Part shown: piece after piece, positions 12,849 through 26,112 of the stretch
Numbering within the stretch: the first letter of the stretch is position 1
How the letters are laid out: each line of letters begins with the position of its first letter
Origin: Pelodera strongyloides
Taxonomy: Eukaryota > Nematoda > Chromadorea > Rhabditida > Rhabditidae
Length of the DNA stretch: 64,000 bases
Direction: 5' to 3'
NCBI GenBank assembly: GCA_036852015.1
Contig: JAANDG010000015.1
Location: 496,001-560,000 of the forward strand
Made by a program: the position numbers and the translations under genes
The notes under the pieces: generated by a model
Told to the model about the DNA's origin: nothing
The model's database searches: none
The model's input: the letters and a program-made list of their open reading frames with translations, nothing else

Positions 12849-14282
12849 ACCTGGGCCCCAACAAAAACCACGCCCCTCCCCTTCTCTTTCCAAGACCACA
12901 TCACTCTCTATGGATACATAATTCACGCTTTAGTCAATTTTCAGTTATTTCCTACAATTGTCTAACTTAAAACATCGTGTATCTTTAGTGCGGTTGTCAA
13001 GAAGGAACACGTGATCAAATTTTCATTTTCTGTTTTGGGAAGACCTAACGTAGCTGTTTTTGAAATGCTTACTATTGGATAAACACTATATGTTGAGAAC
13101 TTTTTCCACTTTACATTACCATGGATTCCGAAGTTTTCCCACAAAAAAATGCAATGCTACATATGATTTCTTTTCGTGACTTTCTCATTTGCAGATGATG
13201 GCTTCTGTTTGCGACACATACGGAATTATTAATTTTCATAGTTTCATGCGAATTAAGTCTCTATAGAGTTTGTGGTGATTTGTGCGTGAGATTCCTCCGA
13301 GAGTGTTCTTTCTCCAGGTTGGATCGATTCATTTTTCCTTTGGCCCTCCTTTCTCCTTCAATAACTTACTCTTTATCAACTCCTCTCAAGACCACTTTCA
13401 GGAACGAAAGGAAAAGAAGAATGACCCCTTTCACTTGATCGAAACAAAATAATTGTGGATAGACTGAATTAATATGTTGCTTCCAAAACAGCACGATTGA
13501 ACGTGCTTGTGAAAATGAAAACCGTATTCTCTCTCTGTGATTCTTGTATTCTCAATCGACGATGTTATTTTCGTTATTTTCAGCCAAATTACTCTTTTTT
13601 GCGTTCTGAATTCGGCTTTCCTTTCTCGTTCGTAATTCAGTGTTCCGTTCTCAATTGAATTGAGTCTTCAAGAGCCGATTCCACCACTGTTATATAGTGG
13701 AAAACAGACACTACTAGAGCAAGTACGCAGTATAGAAATTATAAAAAAAAACTTCATCGTCACACACTTTTTATTTATTTGTGGCCGCTTTAATCATTTG
13801 CGTGTATGTATTTCCAATGCTTTAGTTCATATTGTCGGCTTTCATACGAACACAATGGTGAAATTCAATAAACAATTGAATGTTAAACGCACTCACGATG
13901 TTTATTAAAGCTTTTTATTTACTCAGCTTCCTCCCATTGCACATGTACGCTTGTTTGTTTATTATATTCAAATTGTAATTACGTTGTTTGTGTCCATTAA
14001 ATATATTACGTTCGATTTGTTCCTAATTATGTCCATAGCTGGTAAAGCAGAATAGATTTGCTGGCAATTCCGACGCATCATATGTTTAAAGCAAACATTT
14101 ATATGTAGCCTTTATCCATATTGACCTAAATTTTAATTGCTCATATACTGATTAAATCCTCTATTTTTCACCTGCAAGCATCAGCGAACGTGAAAACAAA
14201 CAGTTCCTTTGTCATAATTTCCTCCCATCCTCTTCAAAATAGATATCACGTCATAAACATCTTGATTATTTCAGGTACCGCA

Positions 14283-17200
14283 ATGAATTATCGAACGATA
14301 TTATTTTTATTATGTACTACTGTTTATGTAACAGCGCAACAACCAGGGGTAAGTACCTTTTTTTATCTAGTTAGATAATATAAAAGAAACTTCTTGCACC
14401 GCATACTTATTATGTGTACTAAATCTACAAGTCATGTTTAATCGTAAGACACTGCATACATCACCATGACAAATTAGTTTTTAGGAAGGCGGTGCGTTCT
14501 ACCAGACCGATGTAAGGCTTACCATTTGCACGTTAGACTAAATTTTCACTTTTTTTTTCGTTACATAACAAAACATTTATTCATTAAACAAGAATAAAAA
14601 TGTAACACACATGTTTTATTAGCATTTTTCGCTGCACTTCTTTATTACACTAACAGTTTTCCGTATTTATGCAAACTTCGCTCCAATTTTTACTTGCAAA
14701 CAAACCTTAGTTTCACTCACAATTTGCAATGTGCACTATTCGTCACCCAATTTGAATGTGCAAAATGTCGGTTGGTAGGGGGTCTTTGATGTTCCTAATC
14801 CATTGACCACTTTGTGCTTGTTTGCATTGGATGGGCATTTCTGATCACAATTGTGTGCTCTACTGATTATTCGCCTTTCTAATGCCTTCCTCAGGCATTC
14901 GACTCACCCAAGTCAACCTATAAACCCGTCATTTTCACAGTTGACATAATTTTCCAGAACCGGATATAACAATTACATAAGTCCCCTTGGGAATTGGTTT
15001 GCATTAACAGCGCGCGGAAATCTATTAAATAATGGGGCGCGAAATTCGAGTCTGCTGCCAAATTGATTTGAAGGTCCCAGCTAGCGGGCCCTCTCTCCCT
15101 CCTGGTCCAACTCCCAAAAAGGAGAAAAAAGAAAAGAATTTGAGCACAAATGCGCAAGAGGGCAAATTTACATTATGGAACCAATCAACGTCTCTTAGTA
15201 GTAGAAAGGGAAATGTTCTTTAGAAAACATACAAGGGCTGTAGAATGCGAAAACGAGTTTGTTACTAGGATACTACTTTTCAAAGTGATTGTTTAAATAA
15301 TAGCTTACCCGCTACATTAATGCACTTTTAAATCTACAATATTGTTGGGATTAAGCCTCCTAGGCCGCAGGTGCGTGTCATACACATGACAGATTAGAAA
15401 AGCAATAGATCATAATTAACCGTGGATTAGTATTGTTGCTTTACTTGAAACGAGGAGAAGCACTTCATCTTGCTGGGTATGCACTTGTGTTTCGACCACA
15501 GCTCAAATATCTGAAATAGCAATATTTTAGTGCAACTACATAACACTCGTGAAATGCTTTATTGACATTCTGGACGATTGGGCATGGACACTATACGAAC
15601 TGAGAGACAATGTAGTCACTATCACAAGCGAACAATGCCAGCATCTACAACAACTGGACAAGTGCGTGAAGGTAAGGACCATTTTAGTTGAATCCTTTTA
15701 CTTAACTGAGCTTTGATGCTACCTACCATTGCAGCAATATTGTAACTCAAGGAACATATAATAATGCATTCTCAATGTGGGAGAATTGCAGCAGAAGCCC
15801 TTGTTTGTCATTCATCTCAAGTCGTGTTTTTGACCGATCTGTCAGAACGATGATGGTGTTTGCCCTTGTGAGAAAGAGTAGAGTGACTCCCTTGAGATTT
15901 ACACCATATGGCACGGAATATTCCTTTCCAGAACACGATCCCAAATTGGTTTACTAACTCACTCCTTAATACCAAGTAGAGTCTTTCAACGGCTAATGCG
16001 GAGAAAAATTTGGAGAGAAATGAAGCTGAAGAAAATAACAATTTGAAGTTGTTTGCGCATCGGGCGCCTGCTTGGAATACCGTATTCTTCCATTTCCTAT
16101 GCATTTAATACACCCAATTGCCTAGCTCCGACACAATTTCCTATCAAACATTACTTTTGTGGCTATTCTGAGTGACCATTTAGCAGCTGTCACAATTCAG
16201 ATGCAGAGTTTAATGAACTTTAGAGAAAGGATATTGACATACGCTACAGTTGTACTTAATGTGTTGCAAAATTCAGCCACTAACATATAACATTTGACCT
16301 AGAATTTTATGTAGCTGTTCTTAGTGTTTGCTGGGAAATATAACTGGTGAGCAGTACGTGATCATTATCTACATTTCTTTGTGACGTTTGTGTTGTGGAT
16401 AATAGAAGGGTACAGAAGGAGATACTGAAAAGGGTACCGAATATCTCATTTCGTATGCTAATTAGCTGTTGTGGTTGGCAAGCGGTCTCCCTATGTGTTT
16501 CACAAAACAATGGTCGCTTATTGGAGCGCGTGTGAGGCGACCATATCATTAGTCAATTAGGGCGTCGTTTCGGCAGATCTCTCCAATCAAGACGTAAGGT
16601 CCAAGTCAATTGAGCCAATCTTTTAGGGAGTTCGTATTTACTTACACTTCCATACCATGAATAATGTTATTCCATATACGAATACGGATTTATCGAATAG
16701 AAAGTATGCCGCGTGTTAATCGACGCTCAAATTATAGCACGACTGCATGAAATATTGCTCGCATTATGTCGGCTATTTTGTATAGTAAACATTCTGATGC
16801 ATAATTTAGTGTGATTAATCTAAACAGTCAATCCATTCGAGGTTACTGCTTAAGGGCGGAGGCAATTTATGAAAATGACACGCTAATTAGTGGTTGCGCG
16901 TGACAGCGAAACGATGGATTACCACCCATGAGCATGGAATCAATCTTTTGCCGAACCGCGGTAATGATGATATGTTAGATTCATTGGCATTCATGTCACA
17001 ACACTGGAATGCAGTTTTATGGGCTATCAAAGAGAGTAAAGGGGATTAAGATGTTATTTTTTATGCAATAATGTCAATATCCATAAAAAGTATTATATTT
17101 TCATATATTTTACTACATTAATAGATAATGTTATATTGCAGTGTTTTACCTAATGAGCTTCCACTCTTTGTATCCAATGCAAGACTAAACTTTTTCACCT

Positions 17201-19661
17201 CATGGCCTACATATGTATATTCTATTCCGAGATTCCCACCTTAGAGCGCAACACTTCTATGGAAAGCCCCCTGATTTGGACTGCTCTTTTATGCAAATTA
17301 GCCTGCGTCGGTGCTAGACAACCCTAGCCTATTTCATTTCTATACATTTTCGGGGATACAAGTTTCAAAATTGTTTCGGGTGTTTGCTTACGAGCGAGCC
17401 GTGAGTGTATAATCGACAGTTACGAACAAACGCACGACCGTATTCACTAACAAATAATACTTGAAGGATCTAGCTTGTCGTTTCCTCCAAGCCAACTTTG
17501 AGGTTCCGTCCGGTCAATCAGCTTACATAGATTATTAGTTTCACCCTTATCATTCCCTTTGTAGGATGACATCGATAGAGACCAAGTGCCTGGTCTGGGC
17601 GAACATGAATTGAAACATCAGTGCAAGCACGATGAGATTGTTGAGGTGCGTTATTTCCGAGAACTATACAACACTTACGGATAGTAGTCGAATAGCACTT
17701 GTGTAAATCTGAATAAAGAACATCACTGTCATTCCTGAAGAATGAAAAACCTGCATATTGCATATGGCGACCTATTTATGTTTTGTCGGGTGGTCTAATT
17801 ATATGTTCTACAGGTATCCAACACAGTCAGCGATTTGCTAACACATCGAAAGAAGTCTGGATCGTTCCTCAAGGTATGAAAATAAATGTTCTTACAAAAA
17901 ATGCAGGATCAATCCACTTGAAACCCACCTAACACGTTGTCACATGGTAACTATATTATACACAACAAATCAAGTTTCAAAGCGACGCCTGAAATATGTA
18001 GCATTGTCTTTTGTTGACATATTTTCTCTATCCAACACCACAAAAAAACTATGTACAATCCAACTCTACATCGGTCATCGTTCGGGATATTGGACTCTAA
18101 AGTTGATAAGCATCCGATTTTTTTTTGCATGAGATCTCTATTGCTAAACTAGCTAAATTATGATGTTATGATGTTTTTGCCCAAAAACAATACGATTTGA
18201 GGTTGTCACAACACAAATTCCTTCAAAAAACCATTTACTGTATTTGCATTTTGTAAAATAAATAAATTTTTTACAGTCTGATACCTCTGCTATATCTTAA
18301 ATCGAGTTAATTAATGGAAAATTGTTGTTTTCAGTCCTATTTTCTACTCACATATGCTTGCACTGAAGAAGGACAAGCGATTCTTAGAGACCACCGCGAA
18401 TGTCTTAAAGAGGTAAATTCTGCTGCCAATCAATAAACATAAACGCTGTATGGGAATTATGTTTTCACTACGTTGTTTACGCAAAACAGGCACCTGTATT
18501 ACTTAAGGAAGAGATCGGTCAGATGACCCTGTCGGCTGGAACCTATATGAGCGAAAAGTTCCTTACACACGCGGATGATGAAGTTTGCGATCAGGTAGGA
18601 ATATTGTTATTAATGTCTATGGTGTCTGCGCAAACGTAGCATAAATGATTTTTTTTTCGTTCACCAGCTGGTCAGTAGGGGAGTTTTCGTTTTATCTAGG
18701 AACTTGTGCAGAGAACCACGGTTTTTATGGGTTACTGTCATAAAAGGAACACATTTCCTTTAAATACCACATAAATCGCGTAGTTAGTTCTTATTAGAAA
18801 ATGCGGTGCTTAACACACCCTTTACTCGTTTGTGAAAAAACCGGAAGAAAACCCCAATATGAAAAACAAAAAACGCTCGTTACTTTCCCGTTATGTGGCT
18901 AATAAACAGGCATTAAAACTAGTGGAAAACGAGTGTTTGGCTACTATCGCTAATAAGGAAAAGCTTGCATTGTGCCTCCACGTGATACGGAACGTTTATA
19001 AATGCAAAGCATAAAGCAAATTTTAGGTGAACCACCAGCTTGATGAGTACATGCAGTCCACCAGAAAGTTATGTAAGCAAGAAGCAGCTGCACGTCTCAT
19101 GTGCAAGAGTTTGATCAACATGTTCAAGGTGATTAATCCAAGGAAATTTTCTATTCCATGAGAATTTCAGAAATCTTTCAGTAGAACAGTGACACTTGAA
19201 AAAAACGTACATCCCAGTATATAGTCCTTCATATTTAACGAGACACGTTTGTCTTATTCTGTGACGTGGTTTAGAGATTTTTTTTGTTTCGTAAACCAGT
19301 CTTAGTCGGTTGCTAATTTTCGAAACTTAGGGCCTACATGCGGACAAATTGGAGTCATGCGAACTTCACTGCAATATTCCCCCGTCAGACGATGAGAAGC
19401 CTGAAGACTCAAATGATGTGAGTTAAATAAGATATTTTTTCAGCATTCAGAAGATTGGTTTTAGAGAAAAATGTTCAACGCCGACTTGCAGCATGGTGTC
19501 ATCAATTCATATTATTCCCAACTAATGTTCTTTGTGTTCAGCTTCCCGAAGGAGAAGTACAGCCAGCAATAGCTGGGGACAGCCATGCCCTAACGCCCGC
19601 TAGCAGTGCCAACGTGCTTTCAACAGTGCTCGCAATTTTCGTCCCCATTCTCCTTCGATAA
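14283..19661 (+). CDS. Secreted Cys-rich protein, probably GPI-anchored
   Basis: Nine exons: 14283-14348, 15531-15671, 17565-17645, 17814-17873, 18335-18412, 18490-18594, 19027-19128, 19331-19417, 19542-19661. Every exon length is a multiple of three and every intron is phase 0. The product has 279 residues. Residues 1-18 form a signal peptide (MNYRTILFLLCTTVYVTA, cleavage before QQPG). The mature part has twelve cysteines in spaced pairs (for example CNYITLVKC and LDKCVK in exon 2, SCELHC in exon 8), enough for six disulphides. The C-terminus has a small-residue region (ASSAN) and a hydrophobic tail (VLSTVLAIFVPILLR), typical of a GPI-attachment signal. The acceptor tttcag at 14274 lies eight bases before the ATG. 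A polyadenylation signal AATAAA is at 19820-19825. The Cys spacing recalls nematode secreted families such as the T20D4.11-like (DUF19) or CPG4-type proteins, but I cannot assign it. The second and third introns are long enough to hide a further phase-0 exon. Confidence 0.8.
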
Positions 19662-19819
19662 AATAGATCCGGTGATGTGCCGTATATCGGCTTTCTGTTA
19701 ATATTTTATTGATATCCATCTTGTAAGCGTTATCATTATTGTTTATTAGTATGTAAGACTAGTGTGAACCGACCTTGCTCACTACTGCGCATTGTGCGTC
19801 GGTATTTAGTGATCTTGAT

Positions 19820-19825
19820 AATAAA
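19820..19825 (+). promoter_or_regulatory. Polyadenylation signal AATAAA
   Basis: A canonical hexamer about 160 bases after the stop codon of the Cys-rich GPI-type gene. Confidence 0.7.
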
Positions 19826-20927
19826 GTAACATGCAATAATTCAATTGATCATTTGATTAAATCATTTCTAGTCAGCTAGGCTTCTTCTTGTGTAATACCC
19901 ATAGAAGAAAGATAGTTTAACGAAAAGAAGATTGTTATTGTGAAGAGCGAATTGAAGTGCTGCCTAAGAATTCATTTAATATTTTGTTTTATTTTAAGAG
20001 ACAGTTTACATATTGTCTTTCAAACAGTAGTTTATTTACAATCAGCACTATTCTAGTCGTATGTAAAGCTTTGCAATAGAAACCGGAAGTTACCTCTTGT
20101 ATTTTATTGGAAAACAAAACAAACTCAGCTTCTCATTTTGAACTCCTTCATAATAATTGCCGTATAGAAGTATAGAAACATTGCTTTGATTAAAACACTG
20201 CCATTTTAAAGAAGAAAAAGCGCGAATGTAGAGCACCTTCGTAGTACACATGTATATTACTTCCATTACTAAATCATTATGTATTTGATTCAAACAAAGA
20301 GCTACTTGAAGTTGGATAACTTTTGTATGCAAAAAGGAAGAGCTTTTTTTGTTGTTGTGCGACAGTACTAATATTGAAATTATCGATGTCTTAGCTTAAG
20401 GACATAGTTTAACAATTACAATAATTCTCTATTTTTATCACATTTCTGTTTGGATGCAGCTTATTAGAAAGAATCTCAACAGATCCTCACTTTCTCCTCG
20501 CAGAATAAGCGCTTATTTTACCGACAGCGTCCTAGTTCTTATTATTTGTGTGTAGTTTATATATTTTTATTCATTATTTGGTAGCATGTGTAGTATTATT
20601 TCAATAAATATGAGTTTTGAGCTGCGTTGCCTTTGTTCGGAACCGAGATCGTCAATGGTTTATCTCGTGTTCAAATTTTGATTAAAAACGCACAAAAAAA
20701 AACAGACGTTTGACGCAACTGATACCAAAAATAATATAAAAAGATTTATGTTTACAAAAATAGAAACAAATGACGGGGGTTTATTATTCAGTGATAAGAA
20801 ATAGAAACAATTGATGTGAGATGTACTTTGGAAAAGAAGGTTTTAATTTAAAAGGGTGCATAAGGAAAAAAGTTGAAAGAAAGTAAGATAGTAGTGATTA
20901 TGGAAAAACTTAAGTGTATTATGTTGC
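19826..20927. other. Gap between convergent genes
   Basis: AT-rich DNA between two convergent genes. It holds TTTATT at 20780-20785, which on the minus strand is AATAAA and would serve the 69-residue gene downstream of its stop codon. I see no coding exon. Confidence 0.5.
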
Positions 20928-21458
20928 TCACTTTGTATCGGTTTGCTCTTTATCTGCTTCGCCTTTCTGTCCGACCTTCTTTTTCAAACTGACGTTTCTA
21001 AAGTGCAAATAAATTGAATACTCAAATCTCTTCGTATATCCATAAGCAGCACGGGGAACCAAAGACTTGTTCCATTAGTTACACGCTAATGGGTCCGTGA
21101 CGTGCGGCAAAATCATCCAAAAAGACAATGCTTGTTATTCTCTAACCTGACGATTGACAATGTCTCCTGGATGCAATTCTTAAATTCGGATGCTGCGTCT
21201 TTGGCCGCCACATCTTCGCCGATATCAACCTACAAGATGGGAAGTTATTAGGATAATACATAAAGAGTTCCACACACTAGGATAACAGAAAATAACATTT
21301 ACCGCGCACGTTTTGTCAAATGTAGTTAAAGGTATATCAAAAGCAACATGTCTACAAGATAAACTAGAGAAACGTGATTTGTTCTGTGAAAGAACACTTA
21401 CGGCTTCTTTTGTCTCAACTGTCTCCTTCACGGTCGCTGTCACATTCTCAGAAGACAT
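20928..21458 (-). CDS. Small charged protein of unknown function, 69 residues
   Basis: Three exons on the minus strand: 21458-21402, 21229-21147, 20997-20928. Lengths 57, 83 and 70 join in frame with good donors and acceptors. The product starts MSSENVTATVKETVETKEA, continues VDIGEDVAAKDAASEFKNCI and ends in a lysine-rich, acidic tail (KKKVGQKGEADKEQTDTK). There is no signal peptide or membrane segment. The middle looks amphipathic and helical. An acceptor (TTTAG) stands one base before the ATG, consistent with leader trans-splicing. AATAAA (as TTTATT on +) is about 145 bases after the stop. I do not recognise the family. Consistent phases, acceptor-ATG spacing and the polyadenylation signal support a real gene, but there is no homology evidence. 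Confidence 0.6.
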
Positions 21459-21459
21459 T

Positions 21460-24400
21460 CTAAACTTTTTATAATAAAAATAACACGATCATTAACACGA
21501 CGACTGGAAATGAACGGAGCATTTCTAGAGAAAATATTATTATTGAAAAATTAAAGTCAAAATTTTTTTCATAAATGATCTAATAGTGCAATTATTCGCA
21601 AATCATGAAGAATGTCAACCCTAAGGCTTCAGTAAACAGGATTTGAATGTTCGTTTAGAATTTTCACATCTCAGACGTCTTATTTTGAAATATTCTGTCG
21701 GGAAAGGCTTCAAAATATGCTGGAAAGCGGCAATAATGGGTGGAATTTAGTACATCTCAATCCCTTTGCGGGGAAAAGAAGAATGATGTTCATAAAGGCG
21801 CTATCCGGCTGGGATAAGCATAAATAAAGCCGCTCCATTTTCTTCGTACTCGAATTCTTCACTTTGAATACAAGAAAAAAAGAATGATGTAGAATGGCAA
21901 GTATCTTGTTCTTCGTCTTCTTCGGGAAGTAATATACTCTCGAATAAAAAAGACACTTCAAAGAAGTGGGATGTACTAAGTGCAGACGGAAAGACCAAAT
22001 GCCATCCGAACGAGGGAGGCAGAGGATAAGAAAAGAAAACACGCACACATAATAAATAAACCCCTTTAGGAAGCCAGAAAAGCGGAATGCACATTTTGGT
22101 TTTATGGCGAATACGACATACTTATTGCTTATCAGGATGTTTATCTGCTTACCGTTTATACGTCAGCTGAATTATCTTTGCATGAGCGAATTCAAAAAGA
22201 AAAACGCATGATAGATTTTCCGAGCGAATTGTATTTATATGATAAATTAAGACTTAACTAAATATTCATAGGCGCGACTCAAATAAGTGTCGGAAAATAT
22301 TTTTGAGTTGTCCATTAGTGAAGAGTACACGAAAACAATATAGTGAAAAGAAACAAGGAATTGGATTCGGTCCAATTTTCCTAGAAATACAGTCTTGCCG
22401 CAACTCTTGATCACTTGATCCATAATCCTAACAAAAAAATACGGATTAAAGTGTGCTTTATGTTCCGAGTTATGGGATTATCATCACCACGCACATTTGT
22501 TCAAACAATATATGAAACAACCAAGCATTGCTTTGAGCAAAAAGTTTCTCATTGTGGGCGTAAAATGAGTCAACACTAACTATACGCATATGTATAAGTG
22601 TATATATATAATATATACATATACATATGCATATATTATGTATGAATAACATTATGTGAATAACAGCCAGAAATGGTGTAAAAAGTAGAGAGTTTGAGGG
22701 ATTATGTCAAAATGTCGTGCCTTTGTATTATTTCAACGAATCTCTGTGCTCTCTAAATCTGGTAATTTTTTACTAGTAACTACCCCTCTTTATGGTCTGT
22801 AATAAAGTTTTTTATAGATATCTCTGTGGTTTCCATTTAAAACAATTTTTTCCTGGAGCCATTGAAGGATAAATGATGCTGGGTTTGCAATACTTAGCTT
22901 TGAAAATTGACCTGAACACTAATGTTGGCAATCTTTGGAAGTCAGAAGAAAAAGGGTCCAAAGAGGGGCATTAGACCACAGAACTTTTCAGTTGTGAAAC
23001 AATGATGAACCTCTATGACGCATGGTTTTCATGCAAATGAATCAAAGAATTAATCCTACGTGAAAATGTGTACGCAGAGTATTATGCATGTTTCGAAATA
23101 AATACATCATTACTTGTGTTCAAAGCATAGTTTGGATATTCCCTTTTAGAATCAGTCATGGTCAATGAAGTAAGAAGGTTTCCAGCAATACTAATGGCTT
23201 GCGACGTAACAAAGAGAGGGAGAGGAACAAGGTAAGTCGTGATTCTTCCCACGGATATACTATTTTGTGCTTTGGAGAAAGAGTTCAGACTGAGCAAGAA
23301 TAAATTCACAGAGTAAGACGAGGTCACAGAGTGCAATGAACCGGCCTTTGGTAAACAATGTGAATGTTTAATGGACAATTTCTGCAGGGTCCTTGTAAGC
23401 AGAATCATTTGTTATTCGGGATTGTTTACTATTCTGAATGTACGACCGTTTTCAGGTTTACAACCTTCGGAAACGAGCACAAGACAGAATTGTTAATTAG
23501 AAATGGCAGTGCCTGCGAACAGCTTGAGATTTCATTGAAGAATGGATTCGTAGTTTGGTGAAGCTGGATACAAATAAACAGGAAAAAATCGGTAAATGGT
23601 AATATAGACATTCCGCTGGGCTTATGAAAGACCGGTAATCCACACTGTTTTTATACAAAAACACATTTTTGGATCTTTCCAGACGTATGCATAAACCTCT
23701 AAATGCTGATACTGGAAATTCAATTTGTTTAAAAATTGTGGAGACAGAAAAGTGGCTCTTTTGCCGGTCGTGCATACATATTTGAGGGAGGATGTCGTCT
23801 CTTGGATACGAGTTGTACTGAGAGGACATTAGACATATAAGAAGGAGAATTTACTGCCAGTTTCGACTTCGATGATGTGTTCATTGCAAAGGGTTTCAAT
23901 TGTTTACTAATACCAATAGGAACAAAATATTGATCCAAATGGTGATAAATTTTGCCTACTCTGCTCATTTCTTTTTGTTATGAGAATTCGTCTTACCCTC
24001 GAATGGAGGGAAGCATTATAAAATTTTAACGTATGGCTTGTACATTTATGAAGACGGGAGTCTCATGGGGAATATTGCGGGTGTATTTAGCGCATTATGC
24101 ATAATACTACGTTTCACCATAGGTGTATATCATTCGGACCGGATTCGCAATTACCCGAAAAGGAAATTGAATGCTCTCATACAGAGTAATTTACAACGCA
24201 ATATTTGCCCTAGTTAGTTTGATTTATGTCATACAACGAGCTTTTTGCACCCAATAATTAAGAAAGGGTTGCTCTATATACAGGTACGTACGCTAATGAT
24301 ATACGGTCAACTACTTTATTGAAAAAAAACGTATACAGCACAATTTTCTAAATTATACATATATGCTTCTTAGGGCGGAAGTATTTAAGCAAAGCATTGA

Positions 24401-26110
24401 TGATTTTTGAACTAGAGCTTTTTGCCCAAGAATAACATCACGTATTTCAAGTAGTTTACGGGTTGCATGTACATTAATATCAAGAGATCCAGCTACCGCC
24501 GTCGTCCTATTTGTTGGCATCATCTCGCTACGAAGCTACTACCACTGAAATATATATTTTTTTTTGGTTGGCGTCTCATCAAAAGAAATTAGTCTCCATT
24601 TTTTCTTTCTCTTTAAACTTTCGTACGGCTTCACAACAAGTTTGTCCTTTATTTCAGTAGTTGGCATTGATCGGTAGTCGATATGCGCGTACTTGTTTGC
24701 TATACCGTCTGGTCAATCAATGGAATGGCCCCTGTTCCCCTCCGGCTTTCTTTACACTGTGGTTAGCCCCTTCGCTCTCCAATAGCCATTGCCTTGTGGA
24801 TCCCCACCCCCGAGTTTCCCTTACATCAAATACGCTCGATTTCGAATAATCATACCCAGCAATTATTTTTTTCACCGTAAAATTTCACAACATAAGACAA
24901 TGCATACCAATTATACTTTCAGAACCACTGCGTTGGAATGAGTCATATTTATTCGTCCCTTAATAGGTGATAGTGGTCTGAACGTAGTTCGAACGTCTAG
25001 GACTTTTATGATCTCATCACATTGATTACTATCGATTAGTTGAGACCCTTAATTACACAGCGAATAATGACGACCATGTGCAATTTGTCGATCTTTTTGT
25101 GTGTTTGTTTAGTGCGCAGCCAGACTTCGGTCCAAATGCTGTAGCTTGGACCAACTGCAGCACTAAAGATACAGAGGCTTTTCTCACCAGCATATCTTTG
25201 TTTCGAAACCTCCTAACAGCCGAAGGAAACAATTGTATTTATCGTGCTCTCATAGTTCTTATCTTCCACAAAAAAATACTCTAAGTTTATGAATGTGAAT
25301 GTTGTGATTCTTGCGCCACGGTTAAAAGTTTAGTCGTGCTTTCATTTTATAAATGTTTTACGTAATACAATCGGCGTATGTTTTCAAATACGGCGCACTG
25401 TGCACCAGTCTTCTTTGCATTCCTCTACATTGTTCATTTTATCAATGGATCTGTATAATCAGTCCCAGGAAGTGCAATCGAATTTTCTCTTGACTGATAT
25501 CTATTGAGTTCCGATCTGTTTGTTCCGTAGGATATAGTAAACTGGAACAGTTTCAAAGCCGCTTTATTTGTGGAAGCTTTGTTTGATTGTGATTGTTCGC
25601 GTTCGAAGTGGTTCTGAAGTTTCCAACATAATGCATTGAACCAGCCAGGTTCTTCTCTTCTCTAAACTTTGGGATTCTTTTCGAGATTTGTTTCACAAGG
25701 GTCCCAATAAATTCAAGATTTGAGAAAATACATGTTTCCTTTACGTAATAACTCAACCCAGTCAGATTTCCTAGTATTTCGTCTGTTTATCTGCGTATAA
25801 TGGGTGACACATCACCGTCTGGATGGAATCTTATTTTTGTTGATCTCTACTCACCGCCTACGTGCCCAGCAGCTGTTCAAAAGAACATCTATTCAATAAA
25901 ATGGATCATATAGTTGGGAAACCCCCTTTTCTTTTGTACGACTCGTTTCTAGCTCCTCAGCATTGCTCATCCTGATTTCCACTACATTCATTCGGTTAAA
26001 AAATTACGAAATTGCCTTTAAGAATAGCGCGTTAGGAAACGTTTTCCTTGATTTCAACTTTTTACATTCTTACAATGATTGTTAACCTGTCATATATGGT
26101 GATTTCAGAA
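21460..26110. other. Intergenic region, no recognised gene
   Basis: About 4.6 kb. Open frames up to 112 codons occur on both strands (for example 21710-22048 and 23497-23829, minus) but none has a recognisable motif or splice partners. A TA/TATG-rich, partly palindromic tract lies at 22585-22645. I saw no RNA gene. Confidence 0.45.
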
Positions 26111-26112
26111 GT

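Larger units (their letters stand above)
5830..14280. other. Long intergenic region, no recognised gene
   Basis: About 8.4 kb between troponin I and the GPI-type gene on opposite strands, so both promoters probably lie here. The open frames found are 60-113 codons and show no recognisable protein or matching splice partners. Visible features are a two-copy repeat of about 29 bases at 6655-6712, a TA microsatellite at 12812-12848 and a GC-richer block at about 9790-10060. Unrecognised regulatory DNA or non-coding RNA genes cannot be excluded. Confidence 0.45.

Noticed and set aside
21300..21350. Extra exon of the 69-residue gene in its first intron
   Set aside because: The frame continuing from the first exon meets a stop (TTT TGA) after the possible acceptor; direct splicing of the neighbours keeps the frame.
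21710..22094. Overlapping minus-strand ORFs of 112 and 97 codons
   Set aside because: Phe/Leu-rich translations from purine-rich plus-strand DNA; no motif, no splice partners.
23082..23829. Minus-strand ORFs of 108 and 110 codons
   Set aside because: No recognisable motif, no consistent exon chain, overlapping alternatives in several frames.
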